Positions 1 to 7,927 of a DNA stretch of 64,000 nt are shown in pieces (positions within the stretch are counted from its first letter, which is position 1; every line of letters begins with the position of its first letter). The position numbers and the translations under genes are program-made. The DNA comes from Lentisphaerae bacterium GWF2_50_93 (GTDB taxonomy: Bacteria > Verrucomicrobiota > Lentisphaeria > Victivallales > GWF2-50-93). Below the pieces are notes generated by a model that worked only from the letters and a program-made list of their open reading frames with translations, had not been told where the DNA came from and ran no database searches. The stretch spans positions 1 to 64,000 of the forward strand of contig MHBI01000089.1 of assembly GCA_001804815.1 (NCBI GenBank), given 5' to 3'.

Positions 1-4
1 GGTT

Positions 5-64
5 CCAGTGGAATCCAAAGCGCAGAATGATCTGCGCAAAAGATTCGTCCTCCGTCTGGAGGAC
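5..64. repeat. Two adjacent perfect hairpins at the window edge
   Basis: GCGCAGA (20-26) pairs with TCTGCGC (31-37), and GTCCTCC (47-53) pairs with GGAGGAC (58-64), each with a 4-base loop. The preceding CCAGTGGAATCCAAAGCG (5-22) resembles CCAGGGAATCCATAGCG near 20769, where a TCCTCC/GGAGGA hairpin also occurs. This suggests a dispersed extragenic palindrome family. The rest of 1-312 shows no gene. 241-290 is an ATCC-rich tract of the kind seen at 2911, 16069, 31481 and 32251. Confidence 0.5.
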
Positions 65-312
65 TCATCATAAAGAATTCTAAACAGAGCAAAAAAATGC
101 GTATAGTAGACAGCCCTTCAGGGTGTACCATTATTGATTTCTCTTGAGAAGGAGATATACACAAAAAGAAGATTCATAAAATCCGAAAAGCCTCTTTTGG
201 AATTCCTCTCCCAATCCTTCCCTTTTATCCTTACCTTGAATTCAACCCAAATAATCCATTCATCCAACAATCCATCAATCCGTCATCCTGTGGGATGACA
301 CGGTCTTTATCC

Positions 313-834
313 TCACAACGGCTTGTCGGAACCAGTTTTCCATTTGAGGCATATGGCTTTCCTTTCCCCGTCAAAGAGGTCAGGATAAAGCTTCTTTGCG
401 CACTCAGGACAGAGGCTGTGGGAGAAATCCGTCACGGAAAGGCTCTGGATGTATTCTTCTATGGAATGCCAGTACCCCTTTGGGTCGCGGATGTCCTTGC
501 AGTTCGAGCATATCGGGAAAAAACCGTCAAAGGAGTCGGGCTTTATCGCCGCCTTCAGCTTTTCAATCTGGTTGAGCTGGTCGTAACAGGCATTTTCGAC
601 CTTGTGCTTGTCGATTTCAAGCTTGATGTTTCTTTCGGTTATCATATTGATTTCCTTCTTTAATTCTTCAGTGGTCTTCGTGAGATTGGCCTCTATTTCG
701 GAGATCCTGGATTCTGCGGCTGTGAGTTTTGACTCCTTCTCGGCGAGCTTTTTCCTGGTCAGGAGAAATAAAAAGGCGGTAACCACTGCCATGGCGGAAG
801 AAAGAACGAAAAGTATGACGAATAGATTGAGCAT
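313..834 (-). CDS. Membrane-anchored coiled-coil protein with C-terminal Cys-rich signalling module
   Basis: A 173-residue protein of unproven function. Residues about 4-26 form one transmembrane helix, about 28-95 a charged coiled coil, and about 105-160 a compact Cys module with the pattern ICSxCKxIRDxxGYW, IExYI, FSHxLCPEC and KLYPD. From general knowledge, this C-terminal module is a common appendage of bacterial response regulators and sensor proteins and probably binds a metal through its CxxC pairs. Here it is carried on a membrane coiled coil with no kinase or receiver domain. It is divergent from ilvB, and no partner gene is adjacent. The module assignment is firm as a pattern; the role is unknown. 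Confidence 0.75.
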   Translation of the reverse strand: MLNLFVILFVLSSAMAVVTAFLFLLTRKKLAEKESKLTAAESRISEIEANLTKTTEELKKEINMITERNIKLEIDKHKVENACYDQLNQIEKLKAAIKPDSFDGFFPICSNCKDIRDPKGYWHSIEEYIQSLSVTDFSHSLCPECAKKLYPDLFDGERKAICLKWKTGSDKPL

Positions 835-976
835 GGATTAACTTCAATTAATATTGCCTGTTATTTGATATACAGTAGTAAAAGAATGCATAATTCCAAA
901 AAAATCAATATGGCGATTGAATTTCCCTTCAAATGAGGTAAGATAGAATCCGAAAACAGTTTTTAAAGGGAATTTT

Positions 977-1054
977 ATGTACTTTATCCTGGAATATCCT
1001 CTTGTCGCTGTACGATGCCCGGCTGCGGATGCTGCCGAGCTTGCCGGCCTGTGA
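977..1054 (+). CDS. Possible 25-codon leader peptide upstream of ilvB
   Basis: ATG at 977 follows AAAGGGA with good spacing and opens a 25-codon frame ending in TGA at 1052. The first 12 residues, MYFILEYPLVAV, contain one Ile, two Leu and two Val, the end products of the pathway that ilvB serves. Branched-chain leader peptides of this kind control ilv operons by attenuation in other bacteria. No strong terminator with a U-tract lies between this frame and ilvB, so attenuation is only a hypothesis. The frame could also be chance. Confidence 0.3.
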   Translation: MYFILEYPLVAVRCPAADAAELAGL

Positions 1055-1066
1055 CTCTCTGCCGGG
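1018..1066 (+). promoter_or_regulatory. Mutually exclusive short hairpins in the ilvB leader
   Basis: CCCGGC (1018-1023), GCCGGC (1043-1048) and GCCGGG (1061-1066) can pair in alternative combinations (first with second, second with third, or first with third). The first two segments lie inside the putative leader peptide frame and the third just after its stop, which is the geometry of an attenuator. No U-run follows. Confidence 0.22.
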
Positions 1067-1149
1067 AATTCCAGTACCGCCTCCGGGTTATCACCCCTCG
1101 CTAGAACTCAAGTAAAACATATCCAGCCAACTATTTCAGAAAGGTAATT

Positions 1150-2859
1150 ATGAAAAATAAGAAAAATGAGCCTGAAAAGCCTATGAAGGGCGCGCATATC
1201 GCAGTCAAATGCCTTGAGCGCGCCAACGTCAAGACGTTGTTCGCATATCCCGGAGGCGCTTCACTTGAACTACATCAGGCTCTCCAGGATTCGAGCATGC
1301 GCGTCATATTGCCGCGCCATGAACAGGGCGGGGCTTTCGCCGCCGCAGGATTCGCCAGAATGACCGGAGAGACAGGCGTATGCATGGCGACCAGCGGTCC
1401 AGGTGCTACGAACCTTATTACCGGTATTGCCGACGCATACATGGATTCAATACCCCTTGTCGCGATAACCGGACAGGTCCATTCCAGTCTCATAGGAAAG
1501 AATGCGTTCCAGGAAATCGATATAATCGGCGTGACCAGGCCAATCGTCAAGCATAGCTATCTTGTTCTTGACGCAAGCGAGATACCAAAGATTTTTGCCG
1601 AGGCTTTCCTCATAGCAAACAGCGGCAGGCCTGGTCCGGTTGTCATTGACCTGCCCAAAAATGTGCAGCAGCAGATATGCACTCCTGTTTTTCCGGAAAA
1701 GACGACCATAAGATCGTACAGGGCGGATCATCAGGTTTCCTCTGAAGACATTGAGAAGATAAAAAATGCCATTGAAAAATGCAAGCGCCCGTGTATTTAC
1801 GCCGGCGGCGGGATAATAACCTCAGGAGCAGCGGAATCCCTGAAAAAATTCGCCGAATCCTACAATATCCCCGTTACAACAACCCTCATGGGCATTGGGG
1901 CGTTTCCGGAGACGCATCCGCTTTCGCTCAAGTGGCTTGGCATGCACGGAACCGTATATGCAAATAATGCGGCCAATGAAGCCGACCTGCTTCTGGCCTT
2001 TGGTGCACGCTTTGACGACAGGGTGACCGGTCCTGCCAGTACGTTTGCCGTCAACGCCACCATAGTCCATGTCGACATCGACAGATCTGAAATAAACAAG
2101 AATGTCCCTGCCGATATAGGAGTTGTCGCCAATATCAAGGACGTACTTGACACACTTAACAGGAAACCTGTCAGGAAGAAGTATTCCGACTGGTTTGCCC
2201 AGATCAATGAATGGAGGCGGAAATTCCCTCTCACCTATAAGGAAACCGGGAAGATCCAGCCGCAGTATGTCATACAGACCCTGTGCCGTCTTACCAACGG
2301 TGAGGCCGTGATCGTCCCCGGAGTAGGCCAGCACCAGATGTGGTCTGCGCAATATTACACGTACAAGCATCCGAGGCAGCTTCTTGCTTCTGGCGGGCTT
2401 GGTGCCATGGGATTTGGTTTTCCGACCGCAATGGGTGCGAAGGTCGCAAGGCCTGACAAGCTCGTCGTCAATATTGACGGTGATGGAAGTTTCCAGATGA
2501 ATATCCAGGAGCTTGGCACCTTGCACAACGAGGAGATTGAGGTAAAGACGATCATCCTCAACAACCAGCATCTTGGAATGGTCGCCCAGTGGGAGGACCG
2601 TTTCTATGGAAGCAGACGCGGAAACACAGTCCTGAAGAATGAGCGTGTTGACAGGCCATATCCTGATTTCGTCACGATTGCCAAGGGATATATGATTCCA
2701 GGGCGCGAAGTCTACCGTAAGGAAGATGTCGAGGATGCGATCAAGGAGATGCTTGAGACAAAGGGTTCATTTGTCCTGGATGTCCACGTGGAATACCACG
2801 AGCATGTTCTTCCGATGATACCGCCTGGCAAGACATACAAGGACATATTATACGAATGA
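1150..2859 (+). CDS. ilvB: Acetolactate synthase, large (catalytic) subunit
   Basis: This enzyme condenses two pyruvates to acetolactate, or pyruvate with 2-oxobutyrate, in the cytosol. It is the first common step of Val/Leu/Ile synthesis and needs thiamine diphosphate, FAD and Mg. The 569-residue length is normal. The catalytic Glu lies in RHEQGGAFAAAGFAR (E58). The ThDP/Mg motif begins at GDGS (about 444-447) and ends at NN (471-472), followed by the family-typical QHLGMVAQWED. AGAAAGG precedes the ATG. No regulatory subunit gene (ilvN) follows; the gene ends in its own terminator. The next pathway enzyme, ilvC, is 30 kb away on the other strand. A possible leader peptide lies upstream. Confidence 0.95.
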   Translation: MKNKKNEPEKPMKGAHIAVKCLERANVKTLFAYPGGASLELHQALQDSSMRVILPRHEQGGAFAAAGFARMTGETGVCMATSGPGATNLITGIADAYMDSIPLVAITGQVHSSLIGKNAFQEIDIIGVTRPIVKHSYLVLDASEIPKIFAEAFLIANSGRPGPVVIDLPKNVQQQICTPVFPEKTTIRSYRADHQVSSEDIEKIKNAIEKCKRPCIYAGGGIITSGAAESLKKFAESYNIPVTTTLMGIGAFPETHPLSLKWLGMHGTVYANNAANEADLLLAFGARFDDRVTGPASTFAVNATIVHVDIDRSEINKNVPADIGVVANIKDVLDTLNRKPVRKKYSDWFAQINEWRRKFPLTYKETGKIQPQYVIQTLCRLTNGEAVIVPGVGQHQMWSAQYYTYKHPRQLLASGGLGAMGFGFPTAMGAKVARPDKLVVNIDGDGSFQMNIQELGTLHNEEIEVKTIILNNQHLGMVAQWEDRFYGSRRGNTVLKNERVDRPYPDFVTIAKGYMIPGREVYRKEDVEDAIKEMLETKGSFVLDVHVEYHEHVLPMIPPGKTYKDILYE

Positions 2860-2860
2860 T

Positions 2861-2887
2861 AAAAAAGGAGGCGAAAGCCTCCTTTTT
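2861..2887 (+). terminator. Rho-independent terminator of ilvB
   Basis: An A6-GGAGGC stem, GAAA tetraloop and GCCTCC-T5 begin two bases after the ilvB stop codon. The symmetric A/T flanks mean it could also act on leftward transcripts. Confidence 0.9.
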
Positions 2888-2910
2888 CTTTATTATTTAC
2901 ACCCTGCAGT

Positions 2911-2965
2911 TCCATGGATGATTGGATTTATTCGCCATAGGCGAATAAATAATCCAGCCATCCAG
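2911..2965. repeat. ATCC/GGAT tract with central hairpin
   Basis: CCATGGATGATTGGAT is followed by TTTATTCGCC-ATA-GGCGAATAAA and then AATCCAGCCATCCAG. The tract is nearly self-complementary. It lies between the ilvB terminator and the end of the leftward ABC exporter operon and may serve as that operon's terminator. Confidence 0.5.
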
Positions 2966-2975
2966 CTGCTGGTGG

Positions 2976-3767
2976 CTACGCCAGCATATCCCTGGAATTC
3001 ATCCTCAATGAAGCAATCGTCAGGAATATGACTGCTATTGACAGGGAATACACTATGAGGGCGATTGAGACAAGGCCCGCTATCCTGTAGGTTAGAAAAT
3101 AATATAGGAAGTTGGGCACTACGTAGTATATGAAATAAAGATATGTGGTTATCGAAATGCTTTTAGGGAGCATTTCAACCAGGAGTGGAATGACTGAGAG
3201 GAAGAGCGAGAAGATGAGATAGACCGACGAGATGATCATTGCGGTGATATCATTGAAGAAGCATGAGAACATCACTGTCATCGCCACGAACGGGAATATT
3301 GTGAAGATCAGGAGGAACTGCCTGATAATGGATGCGATCGGGTAGAGATGGCCTGTCTTTATGACATGCCCTACATTGGCGCTGACTGCTGCAACAGTGA
3401 AGAATGTGGCGCAGATAAGGCATACGCCAAGGTATTTGCCCAGCAGATACTCAACTCTCCTTATCGGTTTTCCCACAAGGACCGTTATCATCCTGGACTC
3501 TATGTCCCGGGGTATGTCGGTAGCTCCCGCAAATATTGCGAGGAGCAGTGTCATGCAGGTGATGAACAGGAAGCTTGTGAGCGGGGGGGAGCCGGAACCT
3601 GAGGATATGAGTTCGGCAAGGATGAGATTCTCCTTCTGGAAGGAGAGCGCCTCCATCTCGGACATCGCATAGGCGGCGGATGCTGCAAAGACAAAAAGAA
3701 GGAAGAAGGCTGGATCCTTCAGTTTCCTGAATGTCAGTTCCGCTATGGCAAATATCCTGTCCCTCAT
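2976..3767 (-). CDS. ABC-2 type transporter permease (second of the operon)
   Basis: A 263-residue integral membrane protein with about six hydrophobic helices (near 17-35, 66-82, 108-130, 145-170, 175-200 and 230-255). The segment ESRMITVLVGKPIRRVEYLLGKY after the second helix is typical of ABC-2/NatB-like permeases. It probably forms the exporter channel with the ATPase at 6292-7224 and the other permease at 5509-6237. Its ATG overlaps the previous stop codon by one base (TAATG), which implies translational coupling. The substrate is unknown. Confidence 0.8.
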   Translation of the reverse strand: MRDRIFAIAELTFRKLKDPAFFLLFVFAASAAYAMSEMEALSFQKENLILAELISSGSGSPPLTSFLFITCMTLLLAIFAGATDIPRDIESRMITVLVGKPIRRVEYLLGKYLGVCLICATFFTVAAVSANVGHVIKTGHLYPIASIIRQFLLIFTIFPFVAMTVMFSCFFNDITAMIISSVYLIFSLFLSVIPLLVEMLPKSISITTYLYFIYYVVPNFLYYFLTYRIAGLVSIALIVYSLSIAVIFLTIASLRMNSRDMLA

Positions 3768-4465
3768 TACTTCACCTGTTTTTCATTTTTCTTTGCCAGT
3801 TCCTCGAATACTGGAGGCCTTTTGATTGCTTTTTCCATCAGCGCTCCAGCCTTTTCAAGCATGGCTGTATCGCCAAGCCTGAATGCGATATCGGTGATCT
3901 TCTCATATAGTGAAAGATAATCCCTGTATGGCGGCGGTTCGTTAAGCAGCGGTTTCAGGTATTCCTTTATTACATTTGCCGGCGCATTCTTGCTTTCCAG
4001 GGAATATAAGCCGTTGTTCCAGACATCGAAACGAGATTCCTTCGGGCATTTGCCTATGAACTTCTGATAGTCCTGCACGGTTATGGTCTGCTCTGGCCTG
4101 GCATCAAGCAGGAAGTAGGAATAGGCGGGATATGACTCAGGTATCTGGGGCAGCTTGATTATCTCCCTGTAAAGTCTCTCCTGTTCCTTCTTGTTGTCTA
4201 TGGCCATTGCGAGGTTGACGATCGCCTTCACCTTCTCGGAGTCGTCGGAGGCATCCCTCACAGCATCCTTGAGCCTTCCTATTTCCAGGCTTTTCCTGGC
4301 GCTGTTCCTGATGGACGCAGGCAGTTTGGACAGAATCATTTCCGAGCTGAATTTAGGGGTCTTCAGCTTGCTCAGTGCGGCCTGCCTCAGGACAGACTCG
4401 CTGTAAAAATATAAAAAAAGAGCCGTAGCAAATATTATTGGTACGGCTCTTCCTGTATGTCTCAT
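3767..4465 (-). CDS. Membrane-anchored helical protein of the ABC exporter operon
   Basis: I do not recognise this 232-residue family. Residues about 7-25 form one N-terminal transmembrane helix or uncleaved signal. The rest is predicted helical, charged and TPR-like in texture (for example EKVKAIVNLAMAID and RLGDTAMLEKAGALMEKAI), with no Cys cluster. It sits between the zinc-ribbon protein (12 bases upstream) and the second permease (1-base overlap), so it is likely an extracytoplasmic accessory factor of the same export system. Confidence 0.6.
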   Translation of the reverse strand: MRHTGRAVPIIFATALFLYFYSESVLRQAALSKLKTPKFSSEMILSKLPASIRNSARKSLEIGRLKDAVRDASDDSEKVKAIVNLAMAIDNKKEQERLYREIIKLPQIPESYPAYSYFLLDARPEQTITVQDYQKFIGKCPKESRFDVWNNGLYSLESKNAPANVIKEYLKPLLNEPPPYRDYLSLYEKITDIAFRLGDTAMLEKAGALMEKAIKRPPVFEELAKKNEKQVK

Positions 4466-4477
4466 TTTACCTGACCG

Positions 4478-5494
4478 CTATTTCTTCTCCGCAGCCTTCG
4501 GAGCAGGCGCAGCCGCTGCGCCCTTGGGAGCGCCACAGGAGCTGCAATGTGCACCTTTCTTCACGGCACCGCAATCTTCGCATACGCCGAAGACGATGAC
4601 CTTTGTTCCGCATGAAGAGCAGAATTTATCTCCAGGACCATAGACTGCAAGACATGCGTCGCAGAAATTCTGCCCTTTGAGATAGTTCGCCTTCAAGTAG
4701 GCTATCGTGTTGAGGACGTTCTGGTTGTCCGGATAATTCTTCTTGAGGTTTGCAGCCTGCTGAAGAATCTTCTGGTTCATATCCTTTACCGAGCTCACGA
4801 CGATGGAATAGCCTGAATCATCAGTGCCCATTCTAACCTTTGAAGCGTTTAGGGCTTCATCGATCCATGCGCAGAGCAGGGCATGCTTTTCATTCACGAT
4901 GGTGATGTTTTCCTTCCATTTCTTATTGAGGAGCTTTTCAGCCTTGGCTCTCATAAGGGAGGAAATCACATGCGGTTCCGGAGGAGAACTGCGTTTTGCA
5001 GCCGTCTCGAAGAACCAGTGAGAATCAGCCTTGATTTTTCCGATCAGGGCTCCGAGTTTGTCTTTCGGAACATTGTGGTTCATGACAAATCCTGCCAGGA
5101 ACGGAATCTTCCAGTTCGTTGAAAGCCTTGGATTGTCCGTTCCCTGCTTGAGCAGTTCAACGGCCTTGTCGGAAGCCTTGATGGATATCATCAGCGCGCC
5201 GATTTCATAGGCCTTCTGGAAATCAGGATCGTTCTTGAGTATGGCCGCAAGCCTGTTGTAGACTTCATCCACGTTCTGGTCCTTGATTGAATCAATGGAA
5301 CCGCAATAGTTGATGAAGAGCATCCACTGGACATCGGCGAGGAACTTATTGAAGCCGAACATTGCCTTGCTGGCGGTCTTGTTCCTGTTTACGCTGACTC
5401 TGCCCTGATCATTGACAAGCGCTGAGGCAATCATTGATCCGGCAGCGGCGGCTATTACAATAACCAATATATGTATTACTAGTGATTTTTTCAT
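4478..5494 (-). CDS. Membrane-anchored helical protein with C-terminal double zinc ribbon
   Basis: A 338-residue protein of unknown function. Residues about 5-27 are an N-terminal membrane or signal helix. The middle is all-helical and TPR-like (paired helices around 75-120, including AYEIGALMISIKASDKAVELL). Residues about 278-322 carry four CxxC pairs forming two zinc ribbons (CDACLAVYGPGDKFCSSCG, then CEDCG and CSSCG). An Ala/Pro/Lys-rich tail ends the protein. It lies between the two permease genes. Zinc ribbons on a protein that is probably outside the membrane are unusual. If the N-terminal helix leaves the body in the cytoplasm, an adaptor role is more natural. The topology cannot be settled from sequence alone. 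Confidence 0.65.
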   Translation of the reverse strand: MKKSLVIHILVIVIAAAAGSMIASALVNDQGRVSVNRNKTASKAMFGFNKFLADVQWMLFINYCGSIDSIKDQNVDEVYNRLAAILKNDPDFQKAYEIGALMISIKASDKAVELLKQGTDNPRLSTNWKIPFLAGFVMNHNVPKDKLGALIGKIKADSHWFFETAAKRSSPPEPHVISSLMRAKAEKLLNKKWKENITIVNEKHALLCAWIDEALNASKVRMGTDDSGYSIVVSSVKDMNQKILQQAANLKKNYPDNQNVLNTIAYLKANYLKGQNFCDACLAVYGPGDKFCSSCGTKVIVFGVCEDCGAVKKGAHCSSCGAPKGAAAAPAPKAAEKK

Positions 5495-5508
5495 GATTAT
5501 AAACCCCC

Positions 5509-6237
5509 TTATTTAAGATCCTTTTGGCTGAAGATGAGACTCGCTACGGCAGTTGCAAATACGCTGAACACTATTCCCCATATCATTACCATTATGATGT
5601 AGCCCCAGCCGATGTGCGCGCCGTATACAGCTTCAGAACGCAGGTTGAAGAGGTTCAGGTCGGGTATCACTCCCCCGTATAGGAACTTCACTTTGCTTAT
5701 TGCAACAGTTGAGTGGGCGAACCATATCGCAATGACAGTGGCCGTGGCCGCAAGGAACTCGGGTATGAACACCGAGAAGAGTACGGCTATGGCGGACATG
5801 GGTATCACGCTTTCCATGATAAGTATGTGCCCTTTGATCATTGAACCGCTGACCTCGCCGAATGCCGAGTTGAACACGAATATGAATCCGGCTGTGATAA
5901 GCCCGGTGATTACAAAGCCGGTTATTGCTATGCCAACCAGCTTTCCAATCAGATACTGTGTCCTTCCAAGCGGCTTTGAAAGCAGCGTGGATGCCACACC
6001 CTCCTTCAACTCCTTCGGGATCTCAAACGTGATTGAGACCGTAACGAGAATTGCTGCGATTGTGTTTAGAACGAGTGAGATGTCCATCATCAACTGTTTG
6101 TGCATTCCCAGTGAGAGAATGTCGTAGTTGTAGGCGCTCCCGATCAGAATCAGAACGCAAATAATCAGGAAATAGACGACGCGCATTCTTAGAATCCTGC
6201 GCCATGTACCTCCAGCGATTGCCATTATTTCGTTCAT
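5509..6237 (-). CDS. ABC-2 type transporter permease (first of the operon)
   Basis: A 242-residue protein with about six transmembrane helices. It starts MNEIMAIAGGTWRRILRMRVVYF and includes the ABC-2-like segment VASTLLSKPLGRTQYLIGKLVGIAI. AAGGAAGGGG precedes the ATG, and the ATPase gene ends 54 bases upstream. The protein resembles the other permease (2976-3767) in layout, including the SKPLGRxQYLIGK versus GKPIRRxEYLLGK loop. The two probably pair as a heterodimer. Confidence 0.8.
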   Translation of the reverse strand: MNEIMAIAGGTWRRILRMRVVYFLIICVLILIGSAYNYDILSLGMHKQLMMDISLVLNTIAAILVTVSITFEIPKELKEGVASTLLSKPLGRTQYLIGKLVGIAITGFVITGLITAGFIFVFNSAFGEVSGSMIKGHILIMESVIPMSAIAVLFSVFIPEFLAATATVIAIWFAHSTVAISKVKFLYGGVIPDLNLFNLRSEAVYGAHIGWGYIIMVMIWGIVFSVFATAVASLIFSQKDLK

Positions 6238-6291
6238 TTTTTTATCCCCTTCCTTTTTTATTAATATATATCAAATTAAGGTTGCGTTAAT

Positions 6292-7224
6292 CTATATAAT
6301 TTGTTGCGCATTTTCAATCTTTCTGAAGAAAAAATCTTCAAGATTTTCTCTTGAGGGTGTGATCGTCAGCGCTTTTGGATTCTGTTCCGCCATGGATTTC
6401 AGGCGTTTTGAAAGCTCCGGCTTGTTCTGGAAGACAAGCTCCCAGCTTCCGTCGGAAAGACGTATCGTTCCCGTTGCCTCCGGCAGCAGATCCTTTATTA
6501 TCTCGTCCTCCCCGTGTTTCACGTGGACCCTGGACCCCGTCTCCGAAAGAAGATCCTCGAGCTTGCCATAGCACAGCAGGTTGCCCTGGTAGAGAATGCT
6601 TATCCTGTCGCACATCTTTTCGACGTCGGAAAGGATGTGGCTGGAGAAGAAGACGTTCGTGCCCCTGTTCTTCTGGGCGAGGATGATGTCCTTCAGTTCC
6701 TGCCTGCCGTGCGGATCGAGGCCGACAAGCGGTTCGTCCAGGATGAGCAGCTTCGGCTTGTTCAGTATCGCCTGTGCAATTCCTATCCTCTGAGTCATTC
6801 CGCGGGAAAAGCCGCCGAGCTTGGAAAACAGGTGCTTTGACATCTTCACTGTGTCGACGACCTCCTCGATCCTCTTCTTCCTTTCAGTGGAGGGGATTCT
6901 CAGGAGCTTCGCGCAGATGTCGAGGAATTCATACGCCGTGAGGTAGGTGCTGAATACCGGATTGTCGGGAAGAAATCCCAGCACCCGCTTCATTTCAAGA
7001 TTGTCGGGAGGCTGTCCGAAGAGCAGGGCTTCACCTGAGGAAGGCTTTATCAGATCCATGAGAAGACGGATCGTCGTCGTCTTGCCTGCGCCATTCGGCC
7101 CGAGAAATCCAAAAACCGACCCTTCCGGTATTTCTATGGTAAGCTTGTCCAGCGCGGGTTCCTTCTTCTTCCAGAACAGGGAGCCATAGAATTTCGTGAG
7201 TTCCTTCGTTTCAATTACATTCAT
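6292..7224 (-). CDS. ABC transporter ATP-binding protein
   Basis: A 310-residue ATPase of the NatA/CcmA-like class that energises the two ABC-2 permeases downstream. Walker A is GPNGAGKTT, the signature is FSRGMTQRIGIAQAIL, Walker B is LLILDEPLVGLD, and the switch His is in FFSSHIL. The C-terminal extension of about 80 residues after the H-loop is typical of these exporters. I chose ATG at 7224. The frame stays open to a TTG at 7296, but the extra 24 residues are not family-like. This is the first gene of a five-gene leftward operon, and its promoter should lie in 7225-7412, shared with the divergent rpsO. Confidence 0.9.
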   Translation of the reverse strand: MNVIETKELTKFYGSLFWKKKEPALDKLTIEIPEGSVFGFLGPNGAGKTTTIRLLMDLIKPSSGEALLFGQPPDNLEMKRVLGFLPDNPVFSTYLTAYEFLDICAKLLRIPSTERKKRIEEVVDTVKMSKHLFSKLGGFSRGMTQRIGIAQAILNKPKLLILDEPLVGLDPHGRQELKDIILAQKNRGTNVFFSSHILSDVEKMCDRISILYQGNLLCYGKLEDLLSETGSRVHVKHGEDEIIKDLLPEATGTIRLSDGSWELVFQNKPELSKRLKSMAEQNPKALTITPSRENLEDFFFRKIENAQQII

Positions 7225-7412
7225 TGTTTTATATCTTTGAGTGAGATTGCTTAAATTGATTCCACGTAATATAATTGGCGTTTTGAAATTTACCAAGCTT
7301 TACAAAAAACTTAGCTTTTTTTCTGAATCGCCGTTTGTAAAAAAAAAGTTACGGCTTAAATTCCCTGCTGCTCTAGAACATAAAATGACAACAACAAGGA
7401 TTTTTCGATTTC

Positions 7413-7682
7413 ATGAATGAGTCTTCAAAGAAAAACGTGATTGAAAAATACGGACGCAAGAAGGGCGACACCGGTTCTCCGGAAGTCCAGATTGCGATCA
7501 TGACTGAACGAATCAATGAACTCACAGGTCATCTCAAGGACCACAAGAAGGATTTCAGCTCCAGGAAAGGGCTGTCCACTCTTGTCAGCAAGAGACGTAA
7601 GCTTCTCAGCTATCTCAATGAAGAGAATCATGAGAGATACCAGTCGCTCACCGAAGAACTGAATATCAGAAAAGCCAAATAA
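7413..7682 (+). CDS. rpsO: 30S ribosomal protein S15
   Basis: Binds 16S rRNA early in assembly of the 30S platform. The 89-residue length is exact for the family, and the markers TGSPEVQIAIMTERI, LTGHLKxHKKD and LVSKRRKLLSYL are all present. AAGGA lies 10 bases before the ATG. The rpsO-pnp order is widely conserved, so the two are probably co-transcribed despite a 245-base spacer. Confidence 0.97.
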   Translation: MNESSKKNVIEKYGRKKGDTGSPEVQIAIMTERINELTGHLKDHKKDFSSRKGLSTLVSKRRKLLSYLNEENHERYQSLTEELNIRKAK

Positions 7683-7765
7683 GTTGTCAGTGCCATCGCC
7701 GACTGATTTTTGAGAATAAAAGCAGCAGTCTGAGTACGACGCCGTAAGACATGTGTGGAATTCGG

Positions 7766-7806
7766 CCGCTATCAGAGACCGGACTTGATCCGGATCCTGA
7801 TACCGC
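7766..7806. repeat. Imperfect palindrome between rpsO and pnp
   Basis: TATCAG (7770-7775) pairs with CTGATA (7797-7802), enclosing CCGGA-CTTGA-TCCGG (7779-7793). It lies in a spacer where other bacteria place an RNase III site that controls pnp. It could equally be a dispersed extragenic palindrome. Confidence 0.4.
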
Positions 7807-7927
7807 GATTCCGCCAGGTTTCCGGCCTTGACTCAACAACTGCTTTCTGTTTTCTTTTCAGCCGCCATGGCTCTGTCCAACCAGAACAAATCTCAAACAA
7901 CAAAACAAACAAACAGAAAGAATCAAG

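Noticed and set aside
1822..2571. 249-codon open frame antisense to ilvB
   Set aside because: Mirror of a strongly coding region; no ribosome site, odd composition and no recognisable domain.
7225..7296. TTG-started longer form of the ABC ATPase
   Set aside because: The extra 24 residues are not typical and ATG at 7224 begins directly before the ABC domain.
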